The translations under genes were made by a program, and so were the position numbers. From contig CATNEN010000001.1 in assembly GCA_950097015.1 (NCBI GenBank), positions 25,039,001-25,103,000 of the forward strand: DNA of 64,000 nucleotides. Reading direction: 5' to 3'. Below are positions 1 to 11,400 of this stretch, one piece after another (within the stretch, counting starts at the first letter, position 1; every line of letters starts with the position of its first letter). The notes beneath the pieces were generated by a model. That model was given only the letters and a program-made list of their open reading frames with translations. It was not told the origin of the DNA and made no database searches. The DNA comes from Macrostomum hystrix. Lineage: Eukaryota; Platyhelminthes; Macrostomidae.

Positions 1-329
1 CCCCACCTCAATCCCATCTCAATCCCATTTCAATCCCATCTCAATCCCTGTTCAATCCCATTTCAATCCCATCTCAATCCCATCTCAATCCCATCTCAAT
101 CCCATTTCAATCCCATCTCAATCCCATCTCAATCCCATCTCAATCCCATCTCAATCCCATCTCAATCCCATCTCAATCCCATCTCAAGCCCATCTCAATC
201 CCATCTCAATCCCATTTCAATCCCATCTCAATCCCATCTCAATCCCATCTCAATCCCATCTCAATCCCATCTCAATCCCATCTCAATCCCATCTCAATCC
301 CATTGCTATCTCACTTCAATCCCATCTCA
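1..329. repeat. 11-bp satellite (atctcaatccc)n
   Basis: About 29 near-perfect copies of an 11-bp unit, atctcaatccc, with occasional atttcaatccc variants. It runs off the left edge, so its true length is unknown. It ends abruptly at a stretch that looks like the splice donor of a minus-strand exon (GT at 330/329), so it probably lies in an intron of that gene. Confidence 0.97.
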
Positions 330-330
330 C

Positions 331-1018
331 TCTGTCTGCTGTAGGGTGGCGGTGCCTTGCTAAGCGAAGGTGTGCGGGGCAGGTGCCCAGCGGAGGCTGT
401 TTCCGCCAGGTCGTGGTGGCCCTCGTGGGCGGCGTAGCAAGGCGAAGCCGTGACGGACACTGAATGTTGAATCAGGGATGGCATGTGTTAGAGAACGTGT
501 ACTTTTGCTATGTTGTACAATTCGTATTAATTAACGTTTCAGCGAGTGCTAAACGGCACTTATAATCTCAAAGATAAAATCTCAAAGATGCTTACGGTCT
601 ATATCACTGTAGGATGGTGGCAGAGGTGACCTGTGACAGCTTGGCTGTACCTGATTGCGGAAGCAGGGTCTGGCCTCTGTGGGTCGATTTTTGTGTTTAA
701 GAAGCTTTCTGTGAGTCTAGTTGTGAGCACACTTCTTCGTTCACTTCAGAGCCACAAAGTTAGCTTACCCAGTACTCTGGTAATCATTGGCACCCGGCGA
801 CTAGAATTGGCCAGGTTTCTGCGCGATAGAAAGCGTTTCAGCTGCACGAGCAGGCACGCCACAATGACCGTGAGCAGTATTAGACCACACGACTTCAGAA
901 TGTTGGCCATGACCTCATCGTCTGGTGGCGATTTGAACATGCTGCAAGTTTGCCAGTTTTCTGAGGTGACACGATTTGGTCTACGAAAGAAATCAACGAA
1001 CAGTTCGATGCATACCAT
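331..1018 (-). CDS. 5' exons of an unidentified single-pass membrane protein (partial)
   Basis: Family not recognised. Two minus-strand exons fit together in phase. Exon 1 is 1018-769 (ATG at 1018, or a later Met), ending at a GTAAGC donor in phase 1. Exon 2 is 459-331, entered after an attcag acceptor and leaving at a GTGAGA donor. Exon 1 encodes a strong hydrophobic helix (ILKSCGLILLTVIVACLL) followed at once by basic residues (KRFLSRR), which suggests a type II signal anchor or an N-terminal membrane anchor. Exon 2 is rich in Ala, His and Pro and has C/G-ending codons like other exons here. The rest would lie left of the window beyond the 11-bp satellite. There is no similarity evidence, so the model rests only on the helix, the phase match and base composition. 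Confidence 0.35.
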
Positions 1019-1612
1019 TTAGAAATTCATCCCCAATCCCAATAGTTGATCGCACAACTGACTCGGCAGTTCGCAACTTACCCGAAGAAGTACACATTTC
1101 TAGCTAGTCTATCGTCGCTCGCCGGAGTCGCCGCAGTGGTGATTGTAGCTCGCGACATCTCAAATTGAGAGCGAAAATGCCAGTGACAACTTGTTTGAGA
1201 ACTTATCAGTTTACTCAAACCTCGATATCTTCGATTAGATCTTTATGCCAGTCAGTCAGGGCCTCCTAAACCAATGCCCACCCGATGGCAACATCATTGG
1301 TTGGTTGCTGCTGGCCCGAGAGTATTGAAAAACTGCGTAATCGATTAAGAGTCTGACCATCAAAGCGTCTGCAGTCCTCCGCGCTCTTGTTTCCTACGGC
1401 CACGGCTAATGATGACAGTCAGCAGTGTCAGGTGGGTGGGGCCTGGGTGGCGGTCCAGCCTGTGTCGGGTTACCCGGCCATATGCACACGCATCGCAGAG
1501 ACGGCTGTAGTTGGTTGGTTGATGGAGTGTCAGATTGCATCTGAGCGCACAGCTCACAGGCTTCGATCGTTTCATATTCATTTTGTCTAGTGCAAAAGGA
1601 AAGCTATTTGCA
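1019..1612. other. Intergenic sequence, no gene seen
   Basis: Mixed-composition sequence between the membrane-protein exon and the 13-bp satellite. Short open frames occur on both strands but none has good codon use, a domain or splice-site support. It may hold the promoter of the leftward gene that starts at 1018. Confidence 0.5.
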
Positions 1613-2337
1613 TATCCCAGATCTCGATCCCAGATCCCGATCCCAGATCCCGATCCCAGATCCCGATCCCAGATCCCGATCCCAGATCCCGATCCCAGAT
1701 CCCGATCCCAGATCCCGATCCCAGATCCCGATCCCAGATCCCAGATCCCGATCCCAGATCCCGATCCCAGATCCCGATCCCAGATCCCGATCCCAGATCC
1801 CGATCCCAGATCCCGATCCCAGATCCCGATCCCAGATCCCGATCCCAGATCCCGATCCCAGATCCCGATCCCAGATCCCGATCCCAGATCCCGATCCCAG
1901 ATCCCGATCCCAGATCCCGATCCCAGATCCCGATCCCAGATCCCGATCCCAGATCCCGATCCCAGATCCCGATCCCAGATCCCGATCCCAGATCCCGATC
2001 CCAGATCCCGATCCCAGATCCCGATCCCAGATCCCGATCCCAGATCCCGATCCCAGATCCCGATCCCAGATCCCGATCCCAGATCCCGATCCCAGATCCC
2101 GATCCCAGATCCCGATCCCAGATCCCGATCCCAGATCCCGATCCCAGATCCCGATCCCAGATCCCGATCCCAGATCCCGATCCCAGATCCCGATCCCAGA
2201 TCCCGATCCCAGATCCCGATCCCAGATCCCGATCCCAGATCCCGATCCCAGATCCCGATCCCAGATCCCGATCCCAGATCCCGATCCCAGATCCCGATCC
2301 CAGATCCCGATCCCAGATCCCGATCCCAGATCCCGAG
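1613..2337. repeat. 13-bp satellite (agatcccgatccc)n
   Basis: About 55 almost identical copies of agatcccgatccc; one copy near 1738 is shortened by 5 bp. Because 13 is not a multiple of 3, each frame reads the same 13-residue cycle, and no phase of the unit contains a stop on either strand. This creates overlapping open frames of 250-318 codons that are not genes. The array ends cleanly at about 2337. Confidence 0.97.
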
Positions 2338-2812
2338 TTCGAATCCTTCAACTCACTGCATTCGCAAATCAGACAACTGGAAGCTCAAGAGAATCTCCGT
2401 GAACTTTTGTGACAGTCGGGACATTGGCTCTGTTTTATGTCAGCCGTTTAATTTGCCGCTCTGCAAGTCTCCTCACGCCATCAAGGCCTGAGGCTAGTCT
2501 AGTACAGGTACCTTAGTAACTAAATGAATCTAATCAATCTAATTTAGTTGCTCACAGTGCCTTCGAGTTTTTTTAGAGGTGAAATGACAATGCTCTTAAC
2601 TTACTTTACCAGCAACATAGTTTCGCATTTCTAAACGCGAACCTCCTTTGTTCGCCTGAGTGCGTGCTTATCTAAACATTTTCGGTATTTTTAACAGGGC
2701 CTTGCATTTCTTAGAAAAGCCTGTGGATTTGAAATTTTCTTACCAATATCTAGAACTGCACTAATTTATCTAAACTTTGTCTATTTTGTCCAGGTCCACA
2801 CAACACTTCCTC
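2338..2812. other. Unique DNA upstream of the lipase, ending in a splice acceptor
   Basis: AT-rich sequence without a convincing gene. A pyrimidine-rich acceptor (tattttgtccag) ends at 2793, 19 bases before the lipase ATG at 2813. No donor exon is apparent upstream, so this may be either a 5'-UTR intron end or a spliced-leader trans-splice acceptor. Confidence 0.5.
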
Positions 2813-5800
2813 ATGCTGCTCCTTTGGTCCTTCCAATGTCTCGCCTTCTGCCTGACTTTCTGGTTGGTGCCACCAGTGCTGGCAATCGATGGCGGCCTGA
2901 CTGCCCACTTTCGACAATGGCTGTCCAGCAGGGGCTTCAACACCGCAGCCCTCGCTAGAGACGACCTCGGCGTTACAGGCAGCTTCGGTGGGCGACTGAC
3001 GTCTAGCGAGCCGGTGATCAGGGAGCCCGTGATCTTCGTGCACGGCAACTCGGACCGGGCGATCGGCGGCGGCATGGGCGGCTGGGCCAAGGCTGCTGAA
3101 TACTTTGAGAGCCAGGGTGAGCGCCACAGACTCTGTTCTCATGCTCCGCGATGCTTCAGTCGTCCGACATGTCAGCTTATTTTTGTAAACTCGCTGCCGA
3201 TTCCCGGGGGAAACATTAAATTCTCAATGAATTATTCGAAGCAAAACAAGTATGCTTTAAATGCTGCTTAATCCATGGACTATAGGCTGCAAAACTACTC
3301 AAATTTATCCCCCTAGAGTACCCATCATAAAACTAGGTGAGCTGAAGTCTTAAAATGGTATTTCTTGCTGGTTGACACAAAATGTTTACTTTGGGATTTT
3401 AATCGGTAAAAACAGAACTATATCCCCACTGAATTACTAATAAGTAGTAACAAAGGTTTTAAATAGTCATTTCAAGTAACTTAAAAAATGTAGTTTTTTC
3501 ATGCTTTTCTGAGAGCCATGATATTTTCGAAATTTAATTTTCATGTTAATTTCCGATTAATATGTCAGATTCTGCAGTCTCATTGGAATACCTTCAGTTA
3601 TCTGACTATATGACACGATCATTGAGGAGAAATTTACATGTCCGAGATAGGAGCTAATGCATCAAACTTTTGATACGAAAGCTTTATTGTACGACAACCA
3701 TTAGTCCTAAATTCAAAGAATTCGACAATGGCACCTTCGCGCCTGATTACACTCGAGTGAGGCTGCGAGTCCTTCCGCAGCTGGTCTTTCGACCTTGCTA
3801 CCGGAATGATTTTCCACACATTTTGGGCGCGAATCCATGAGCAGAATCATTATGAAAATGTCCTCTTAGCTCAACGACTAATTAGTACTTTGCTTTGAAT
3901 CAAATTCTTTTGAAATTTACACTAAACAACACCAAAAACAATGCATTTGAAGGTAGCGCGAACGAGCCTAAAGGGTAGCGGCGTGGGGTTGGTGTCAGGC
4001 GAGAGGAGGGGGGACAGCCAATCACGAGAGAAGGGTGAGAGGTCATGATTCCCCACAAATTACTGGCATCACTTGGACACGATCAACAGGGGGTCGTATC
4101 CTAGTGTTTAGGGGGTTGGACTCACGACTAGAAGGTCGGGGATTCGATTCCCGACTCCACCGAAAGAATTAGTTCTTTAGAAAGACACTTAAATCTGCAT
4201 TGCTTCAGCTCACCCAACTATTAAATGGGTACCAGTACTTATTATTAATATTTTTATTTTGCTTTTAGCTCGTGTGTGGCCGTTCCACGCCGCGGCCACT
4301 TGTCTGTCGCCATGCGTGCACAGAGGCGCCGAATTTAGGTTTTTCAGTTTTCCATTCCCATATTTTTGCCAACCGCCGCGCAAACTTGCCTTGCCACAGG
4401 CTGCGAAGCGTGTTTCGCAGAAGTTTTTTATGAAGGTTTCTGAGGTCAACACGGATGCAGTTTTACTACACGCGACTATCATAGTCAAAACATACAACAA
4501 GCAGGCCCGTTCCGTCAAACAGATTCTGAACCACTAAACATTCTGTCTCCATAGAAAAACAAACGTTTTCTTAGAAAAGCTATTAGCCTGACCAGATATT
4601 TTGTCCAACTAAATCGGAACACGAATAGAATCTCCGGTGTGAATCAATTATTCCAGAAGGTCGTTTTCGATAGACCTCGCTAATTTATGTAGTCAAAAGT
4701 AGTTCTTTAAATTCAAAATTGTCAGAGCCAATTCTTCTTTTTAAGTACCTTTTGAAGGAACACTTCCAACACTTGAACTTTTTAAGTACCAGAGTATTCT
4801 TTCTGATCTTGTACTATATCGTGAGCGTTGTTTGACCTATATTTTGGTCTATAATATTTGTAATGCATTGAAATGTACATGAATAACTATACATTACACG
4901 CTCTGGCTCCAGTGTACATTAATAGTATTTATGAAAGACAGAACAATAATTTCGAGGCTTGCCTGAAAAATGAACTCTATAGGCTACACTTCAGCCGAGC
5001 TGTACGCTACCACCTGGGGCCCTGCGGACTCATCCAAGGCCACTGAGCAGACTCATAGCCTGGCCTACGTGAGCCAAATTCGCAACTTCATTCGCGCTGT
5101 GCTTCAGTACACTGGCGCTAGCCGGGTGGACATTGTGTCGCACTCTATGGGTGTAACCTTGTCGCGCAAGGCCATCAAAGGCGGCCGTCTCGAAGGCCAG
5201 GAGCTGGGCCAGCCCCTGACAAACCAGGTGGACACGTTTGTCGGAATGGCCGGCGGAAACTATGGCCTGACTACCTGTTACTTGGCGTAAGCAGTAAAAG
5301 TCTTGCCCGTTTTCACAATCTAGCTGCAGTGAACATAGGTCACTGAGCCTTAGAAACTTATGACATGACATGACGGACAGTCAAGAACAATGTTTACATT
5401 CGTAGATGTTTAGCATCTGAAGGGTCCAGACGATTGCTAATCCCATACTTCCTTAACCTCCGCAGCAGGGGGTCGGTTTCAAAGCGATTTAAGCCCACAA
5501 TCAGTTGGGGCGCAGCCGCGGAGAGAAGGCTTCGGGGCTTGTCGTGCAATTTACGCCCTTGAGGGCCAGTCTCCAAGGCACAGTGAGAGTGTACACTGCC
5601 TGACAATCAGAAAGTCAGGGCAGATGTACAAAGCTGTGTGAGCGTATGCTTTCCTACGGTATCTGTGTGTGTGCGTGCTCAGGAGTTAGCGAAATGGGCA
5701 GAATCGTCTACTCGCTGGCTGCGGGTCTAGTACCTCCGCAGCTTAAACCAATCCAATTTCTTTTCAGTCCTCTGGTGAAGACCTGCAACAGCCAGGACGG

Positions 5801-6083
5801 ATTCTATCCTGGCGTGCTCAACCCGCTAACGCAGCAGGTGTTCAGCCGCTCCCAGTTCCTCAACGAACTGCTGCAGTCGCCAGGGTTCGAGGGCGCCTAC
5901 CGCTACGCCGTCTGGTCAGTGGACGACGAGCTGCTCAGTCTGGGCTGCATTGTCTATGGCAAGGTCACGTGCCACTTCCCTGGCATGACAGGGGAGAAGC
6001 GGCTCACCGGAGTGAAGCACCTAGATGTGAAGAATGTGTATCCTGTCTACTTCAAGATGATCACCGATCATGTCATTCCGTAG
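2813..6083 (+). CDS. Secreted class-2 lipase (three exons, complete)
   Basis: Exons 2813-3116, 4983-5286 and 5768-6083 join in phase (924 nt, 307 aa). The protein starts with a signal peptide ([18 protein letters not shown]...) and has the Lipase_2 family layout: oxyanion strand [10 protein letters not shown] around residue 77, nucleophile elbow SHSMG with Ser156, a likely acid at Asp255/256 (SVDDELL), and a late catalytic His near 287 (VKHLDVK). Such enzymes are extracellular triacylglycerol lipases or esterases, well known from nematodes and other invertebrates. The length is normal for the family. Alternative TTG starts upstream are ignored because the ATG gives a clean signal peptide and lies just after an AG acceptor. 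Intron 1 carries a SINE-B copy, intron 2 a SINE-A copy. Substrate is not predictable. Confidence 0.93.
3117..4982 (+). other. Lipase intron 1
   Basis: AT-rich 1.87-kb intron bounded by a GTGAGC donor and a ctctatag acceptor. It contains a SINE-B copy at 4092-4245 and, at about 3960-4050, a purine-rich block with gccaatcacgagag that resembles blocks near 32.05 kb and 49.74 kb. No other coding signal is seen. Confidence 0.8.
4092..4245 (+). mobile_element. SINE-B copy (tRNA-derived head), in lipase intron 1
   Basis: Shares the SINE-B head: tagtgtttag (A-box region), ggactcacgact, then the B box ggattcgattcccgac, followed by aagacacttaaatctgcat and the cagctcaccca core. It is diverged and truncated before the 3' half seen in the tandem copies at 50.5-51.5 kb. 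Confidence 0.8.
5468..5738 (+). mobile_element. SINE-A copy in lipase intron 2
   Basis: Contains the SINE-A body: ggggcgcagccgcggagaga, gcttgtcgtgcaatttacgc, tacactgcctgac, agaaagtcagggcagatgta and ctggctgcgggtctag. The tRNA-like head is degenerate. The 3' end stops about 30 bases before the exon 3 acceptor. Confidence 0.85.
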
Positions 6084-6101
6084 CCTTGCTCGCTGCGATA
6101 C

Positions 6102-6107
6102 AATAAA
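6102..6107 (+). terminator. Poly(A) signal AATAAA of the lipase
   Basis: Canonical AATAAA 18 bases after the lipase stop codon, implying a very short 3' UTR. Confidence 0.75.
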
Positions 6108-6184
6108 GCTTAAAAATTGTTGCAAACATGCAGCACTTTCACGCAGTGGAATTGCAAGGATTTTTGTCTTGTGGGGGCCGCCGC

Positions 6185-6340
6185 GCCTTTTGGGGGCGCC
6201 ACTACCAGGGGGGCGCCACTACCAGGGGGCGCCACTACCAGGGGGGGCGCCACAACCAGGGGGGCGCCACTACCAGGGGGCGCCACTACCAGGGGGGCGC
6301 CACAACCAGGGGGGCGCCACTACCAGGGGGCGCCATGAGG
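6185..6340. repeat. GC-rich 16-19-bp minisatellite (ggcgccactaccagggg)n
   Basis: About nine copies of a GC-rich unit, ggcgccactaccagggg, with g-run length variation and an acaacc variant. It lies directly downstream of the lipase poly(A) signal. The NarI-type palindrome ggcgcc recurs in each unit. Overlapping Gly/Pro-rich open frames are by-products. Confidence 0.93.
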
Positions 6341-7830
6341 CGTCATGAGTCGCCAGGGCCAATACTAGGGGGTGCCACTGTACTACTTGTACTATGGTAG
6401 TAGTGACAAAACATCACTTAGTTTTGTCTGCCGATTGGGGGGACCGCGGCCCCTCTCGCCACCCCACTCCCGGCTACGCCACTGGTTTCATGTGTCTTGT
6501 TACCTAACAGTCCGTTGATTTTTATGACGGTCTAAATGAGGAAGGGACAGGGCTGCATAGGACAAGTGGCGTATCTTTGCTAATAGGGTTTTTGAATTCG
6601 CCAGACTAATCATAGCAGCGGAGACTGAATGCAATCATGTTCAGTCATTGCATGCGGCGCATTCACTTGTGTCACAGTAAAGAAAAAAATGTGCGCAGCG
6701 CGGAGGCAAAGCGGGCCGGGTAAGTTCCCAATCCCACGCGCATGAGTCATTGCATACGCTTGTGGATGATTTGAACTAGATCTTCAGATGGAAGCCAGGA
6801 AATCTGCAGTTTGTTTTTGACAGGCCGGTCACGCGGGTACTGCAGATCCCTCACATCCACGCTGGCATCATGTACTAATGCAATAAAATGTTCCGGAAAA
6901 AACACCAGAAGGCGTGAACCGCAGCTTCCATTCGGTTGTAGTCGACCGTAAGCCGGCATCGGCAGCAACTTCGGTATTGGGTGGTCAGTCTATGTGGAAC
7001 AGCCCCGCCACTATGGCAGTAGCCCCAGTTGCAGTCGGCATAGAGGTATTGATCCCTTCCCGGATTTTCTCTCCCAACTGGGCGGCAGGACGAGCCTGTT
7101 TGGTTCCGACGATTATTGCGGCCGCTTTTCTCCCAGGTGAATGGAGCCGAGGGAAAGAAGCTTTGGAGTGTCGGAGCCCACAGAGAGAGATGGGGAAACT
7201 GAGAGGGGGCTCAGCATTGCTGGTGGGTTTCGCTTGGACCAGACAGGGGGTTCAAGCACCATCTCTGTCTCTCTCCCTCCCTGCCTAACTACCATCCCTT
7301 TTTGGAAGCGTCTTTGGCGCAAATCATATTTTGCTCGTCTTACCCGCCCGCTTATCAGCCTTCTGGTATATGCCTGGTATTAAAGGATAAAAGGAACGTC
7401 CGTTACCAGGACCCGTTCATTGGCACAAATTTTGGCCCCTGTACCGACTATTCAATTTTCCACCGCTTAAACAATCCCTACTTTCTTTTCTTTATCCCCT
7501 TTCCCCCTCTCTCTGCTTGTCCCTAAAATCCCATTTTGGCGCTTGTCGACCGTGTTGGCAACCCTGTTTGCCCGCAAGCTTTCCTTTCTAAAGAGGAGAA
7601 AAAGGATTCGATAATTCTTTTGTCTCCTCACCAGCTCAGCCGGGTCTGAGATCCCTTTCGACATCGAGAGCGCTGCAGACCCCCCTCGATCTTTTCTAGC
7701 TTTGATCTTTCATTTCATTTCATTTGGCTGAATTGAATTTAACTTGACGCTGTTTCAAATTCGGATGGAGGACAAGCGACTTTTTAGATCAGCTTTTCAT
7801 GGTGAGAACATTTGAACAAGGAGAAGACCC
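6341..7830. other. Intergenic region, possible retroelement debris
   Basis: No gene could be supported. A minus-strand open frame at about 6747-6968 (containing LLVFFPEHFIALVHDASV) has a sensible composition and may be the end of an unrecognised transposable-element protein. The stretch ends just before a LINE fragment, so 7.3-7.8 kb may also belong to that element. Upstream exons of the tensin gene could hide here but I found none. Confidence 0.4.
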
Positions 7831-8193
7831 TTGCTGAGTAACTATCATAATTTACAACAAATATACAACCCGGGGTTGAGACGCACCATATACTCGTTTA
7901 GACTAGGAAACCATAAGCTAGCTTGCGAAACATTGCGAACTGCGAGACCGAAAATTCCGTATGAGAATAGATTTTGTAGCAAGTGCAAAACGGATGTTGA
8001 AAACGAGTTCCACTTCCTTTTTAAGTGCAGTTGGAATTCTGAAAAGAACATTTCTGGGAAAGCTCCCAATTTCGCATCCTTAACAGCAGAAGAGAAATCT
8101 AACTGCATAATGGCACAAGACGATTGGGAAACCACTGAAGCTTTAGCAAAGTACATCATAGAAATCTCTAAAATTAGGGAACAGCTGCCCTGA
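7831..8193 (+). pseudogene. C-terminal fragment of a non-LTR retrotransposon protein (copy 1)
   Basis: About 120 codons ending at a stop. The segment has the post-RT C-terminal signature of many LINE ORF2 proteins: FRLGNHKLACETLR, ENRFCSKCK, then ENEFHFLFKC, i.e. a C-x2-C...H-x4-C zinc-binding pattern. No reverse-transcriptase domain precedes it, so the copy is 5'-truncated, as is usual for LINEs. A related but diverged copy lies at 49.9-50.2 kb; both are followed shortly after by a similar ctgccctgag sequence. It is AT-rich and so from a different family than the GC-rich element at 24-27 kb. Confidence 0.75.
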
Positions 8194-8459
8194 GACTACG
8201 AGCTCGTATTAACATTTAACAATCTGCATCTATTTTCTTTATTCCTGGTGTCCCTATTGTTTTTACTGCTCTAATTTTTAATACCTTTGCTTTTCCCTTC
8301 CGAGCTCAATAGTTGATTCCTAAAAAACTTCGTTTTTTAATGTTTTTTGTCGAGTATAATATTGTCAGAAAAATATATAAAAAAGCAGCACCCATATAGA
8401 TGGCGTTTTATTAATAAAAATAATAATAAACTTAACTCGCTCTCTTTTATGACCGATAG

Positions 8460-11400
8460 CCTCTTCGGCAAGCAGTGGCGCTGCTGGCGGTCTGGCCGGG
8501 CTGCCAGCCGTCGCGCCGCATCCGCAGCCTCCGTGGGCCGCACGCGTTGAGCCGCACGGAGCGACTTCCGTCGACCCGTTGCAGGACCTTCAGCGGCTGT
8601 TGAATCGTCTCATCACGGACGTCGGCGATGCTGGAGAGCCGCTGCAGCCGCGGTCTCGCCAGAGGCAGCGCCTGGGGCAGGATAATCAGCCTGAGGATCG
8701 GGTCTGGGCAGTTGGGATTGGCAGTGGCACACAGTGGAGACAGACGGAGCCGCAGCAGGAAGTCCTGCTTCGGCATCGGCACGAGCGAATGCGTGGTGAG
8801 CAGGAGGCTCTTCTGTAACTGCCTCACACTCCTATTATGTCACTCTCCCGCCTCGTCTGTCACTCTCCCGCCTCGTCTGTCACTCTCCCGCCTCGTCTGT
8901 CACTCTCCCGTCTCGTCTGTCACTCTCCCGCCTCGTCTGTCATTCTCCCGCCTCGTCTGTCACTCTCCCGCCTCGTCTGTCACTCTCCCGCCTCGTCTGT
9001 CACTCTCCCGCCTCGTCTGTCACTCTCCCGTCTCGTCTGTCACTCTCCCGCCTCGTCTGTCACTCTCCCGCCTCGTCTGTCACTCTCCTGCCTCGTCTGT
9101 CACTCTCCCGCCTCGTCTGTCACTCTCCCGCCTCGTCTGTCACTCTCCCGCCTCGTCTGTCACTCTCCCGCCACGTCTGTCACTCTTCTGATTCCTCTGT
9201 CACTCACTCTCCTCCCCGGTCTGTCTGTCCTTAGCGGATCGAGTTCAAGATTTCGCAGCCAGACGCAGTGACGGCTTCGTAGCGAATCACCTGGCAGACG
9301 AAGCCGGTCACATCTCAGGCCGCTCGCGCACTGGCGATGGTGGCAACTACGATCACTGTTAGTCAGCCGAATTTCTTAGAATTTTGTCCACTTAATTCAG
9401 ATAGGTTTCTTAGAATCATCCCAAAAACGTCGCAGGGTTCGGAGATCAGAAAAATTCTGCCAGGCCGACCAATCACTGGCGATATCGATCGGACATTGGC
9501 CGTATCGATGATGAGTCACCAATCTCCAACAGCAAGGAGCTCAGAAGGGTAAGATGTGCTCACTTTGCTCGCGTGCTGTCTCACATTTTTTTCTATAACA
9601 AGCCAGAATATTTTCGTTTCTTGGTGACGGACTAACGACCATTGGTTGTAACTTAGTTTAATTAATTTAATTCTTTTCTACTTTTTTAGCCGGAGAAAAA
9701 CTATTTTAAAGCTCACCTTTGCATCCAGTGGCTCACTCCGTTACCCCACTGCATCCTCAGTCACTCACTCCGTTACCCCACTAAATCCTCTGTCACTCAC
9801 TCCGTCACCCCAAAGAATCCGCAGTCACTCACTCCGTTACCCCACTGCATCCTCAGTCACTCACTCCGTTACCCCACTAAATCCTCTGTCACTCACTCCG
9901 TCACCCCAAAGAATCCGCAGTCACTCACTCCGTTACCCCACTACATCCTCTGTCACTCACTCCGTCACCCCACTGCATCCTCTGTCACTCACTCCGTTAC
10001 CCCACTACATCCTCTGTCACTCACTCCGTCACCCCACTGCATCCTCAGTCACTCACTCCGTTACCCCACTACATCCTCTGTCACTCACTCCGTCACCCCA
10101 CTGAATCCGCAGTCACTCACTCCGTTACCCCACTACATCCTCTGTCACTCACTCCGTTACCCCACTGCATCCTCTGTCACTCACTCCGTTACCCCACTAC
10201 ATCCTCTGTCACTCACTCCGTTACCCCACTGCATCCTCTGTCACTCACTCCGTTACCCCACTACATCCTCTGTCACTCACTCCGTTACCCCACTACATCC
10301 TCTGTCACTCACTCCGTCACCCCACTGAATCCGCAGTCACTCACTCCGTTACCCCACTGCATCCTCAGTAACTCACTCCGTTACCCCACTGCATCCTCTG
10401 TCACTCACTCCGTTACCCCACTGAATCTTCTGTATGAGTGTTGACCAAAAGTCAGATGACATGTTGATTAAAGGAATTCGTTTCATAAAAAACTAACCAT
10501 TATTTACAAAAAAGGTACTTATACCTACCTGAATAATTAAAATGACACAAACTGTGCAAACGACAGGTGCCCCCGTCTCCATCGTGGCCTTTGAACTGCG
10601 TGAGTGTATAAAAAAGCTGCTCATTACATCTTTACACTTTTGTGATGAAGGATTGCCAATAGTTCAATCTTTGGTGGTTTCAGAGTGAGAACAGCTCTGA
10701 ATGTAGGCCTAGTTTAGGCTGAGGTTTTCTAAAGGCATGCTATAATAATTATCCCACAAGCAATCTTCCTGAAGAGATTCAAACTTGCAATATTGCGTTT
10801 TTGTCGCAAAACAAATTCTAATAATAAAAATCTTATTAACTAACAAATCCTGCTTTCATGCAAACTATGAAATAATATCAATCCATCAGACTTTAAAATG
10901 AAGCATGATAGTTTGCAATTTTGTCATAGCAAACCTTTTTCAACACCGTCCATTGGTGATACCGAGAGGTGTTCTCATAGGAACGCCGAAAGTTGCATCC
11001 GTTCAGGTGTCAAAGTGTCAAATTATTTCAGCCTGTCCACAATGATACAACCTTCAAGCGTCAGCAGCAGCAGCGGCATCAGGTCCCTCGAGAAATCGAG
11101 ATCACTGATCTTCGTAGTCAGCAACAGTCCGTGGGGTCCGGCCACCTCGCAGACAGCGCCGCCTGGTGGCAGACTCTGCAACCGACCTCTGGGCCAGCCA
11201 GATCTGACACCTCTGGTGGAGGCAGCCAAAGACGAGCTGTCAGCAATCGGAGAGGTATGCCAGCAACGTAATGCAGTTAAAGCATGTTTATTTGAAAACA
11301 AGAAATACCGGTTCGAACACCGGTCGGAACACCGGTCGGATGCACGTGGCTTCTCTGACAAGCTCGGTGTATTTGATTTCTTTCATGCAATACAATGAGT

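Noticed and set aside
1535-2491. Frames of 254-318 codons over the 13-bp satellite as a possible repeat protein
   Set aside because: Every frame and both strands are open equally, which is a property of the unit length and not of coding selection.
8447-8827. Minus-strand frame of 126 codons as a separate gene
   Set aside because: The plus-strand reading has an acceptor at 8459, a GTGAGC donor at 8796 and joins the next exon in phase; the minus reading lacks a pyrimidine tract at its only acceptor.
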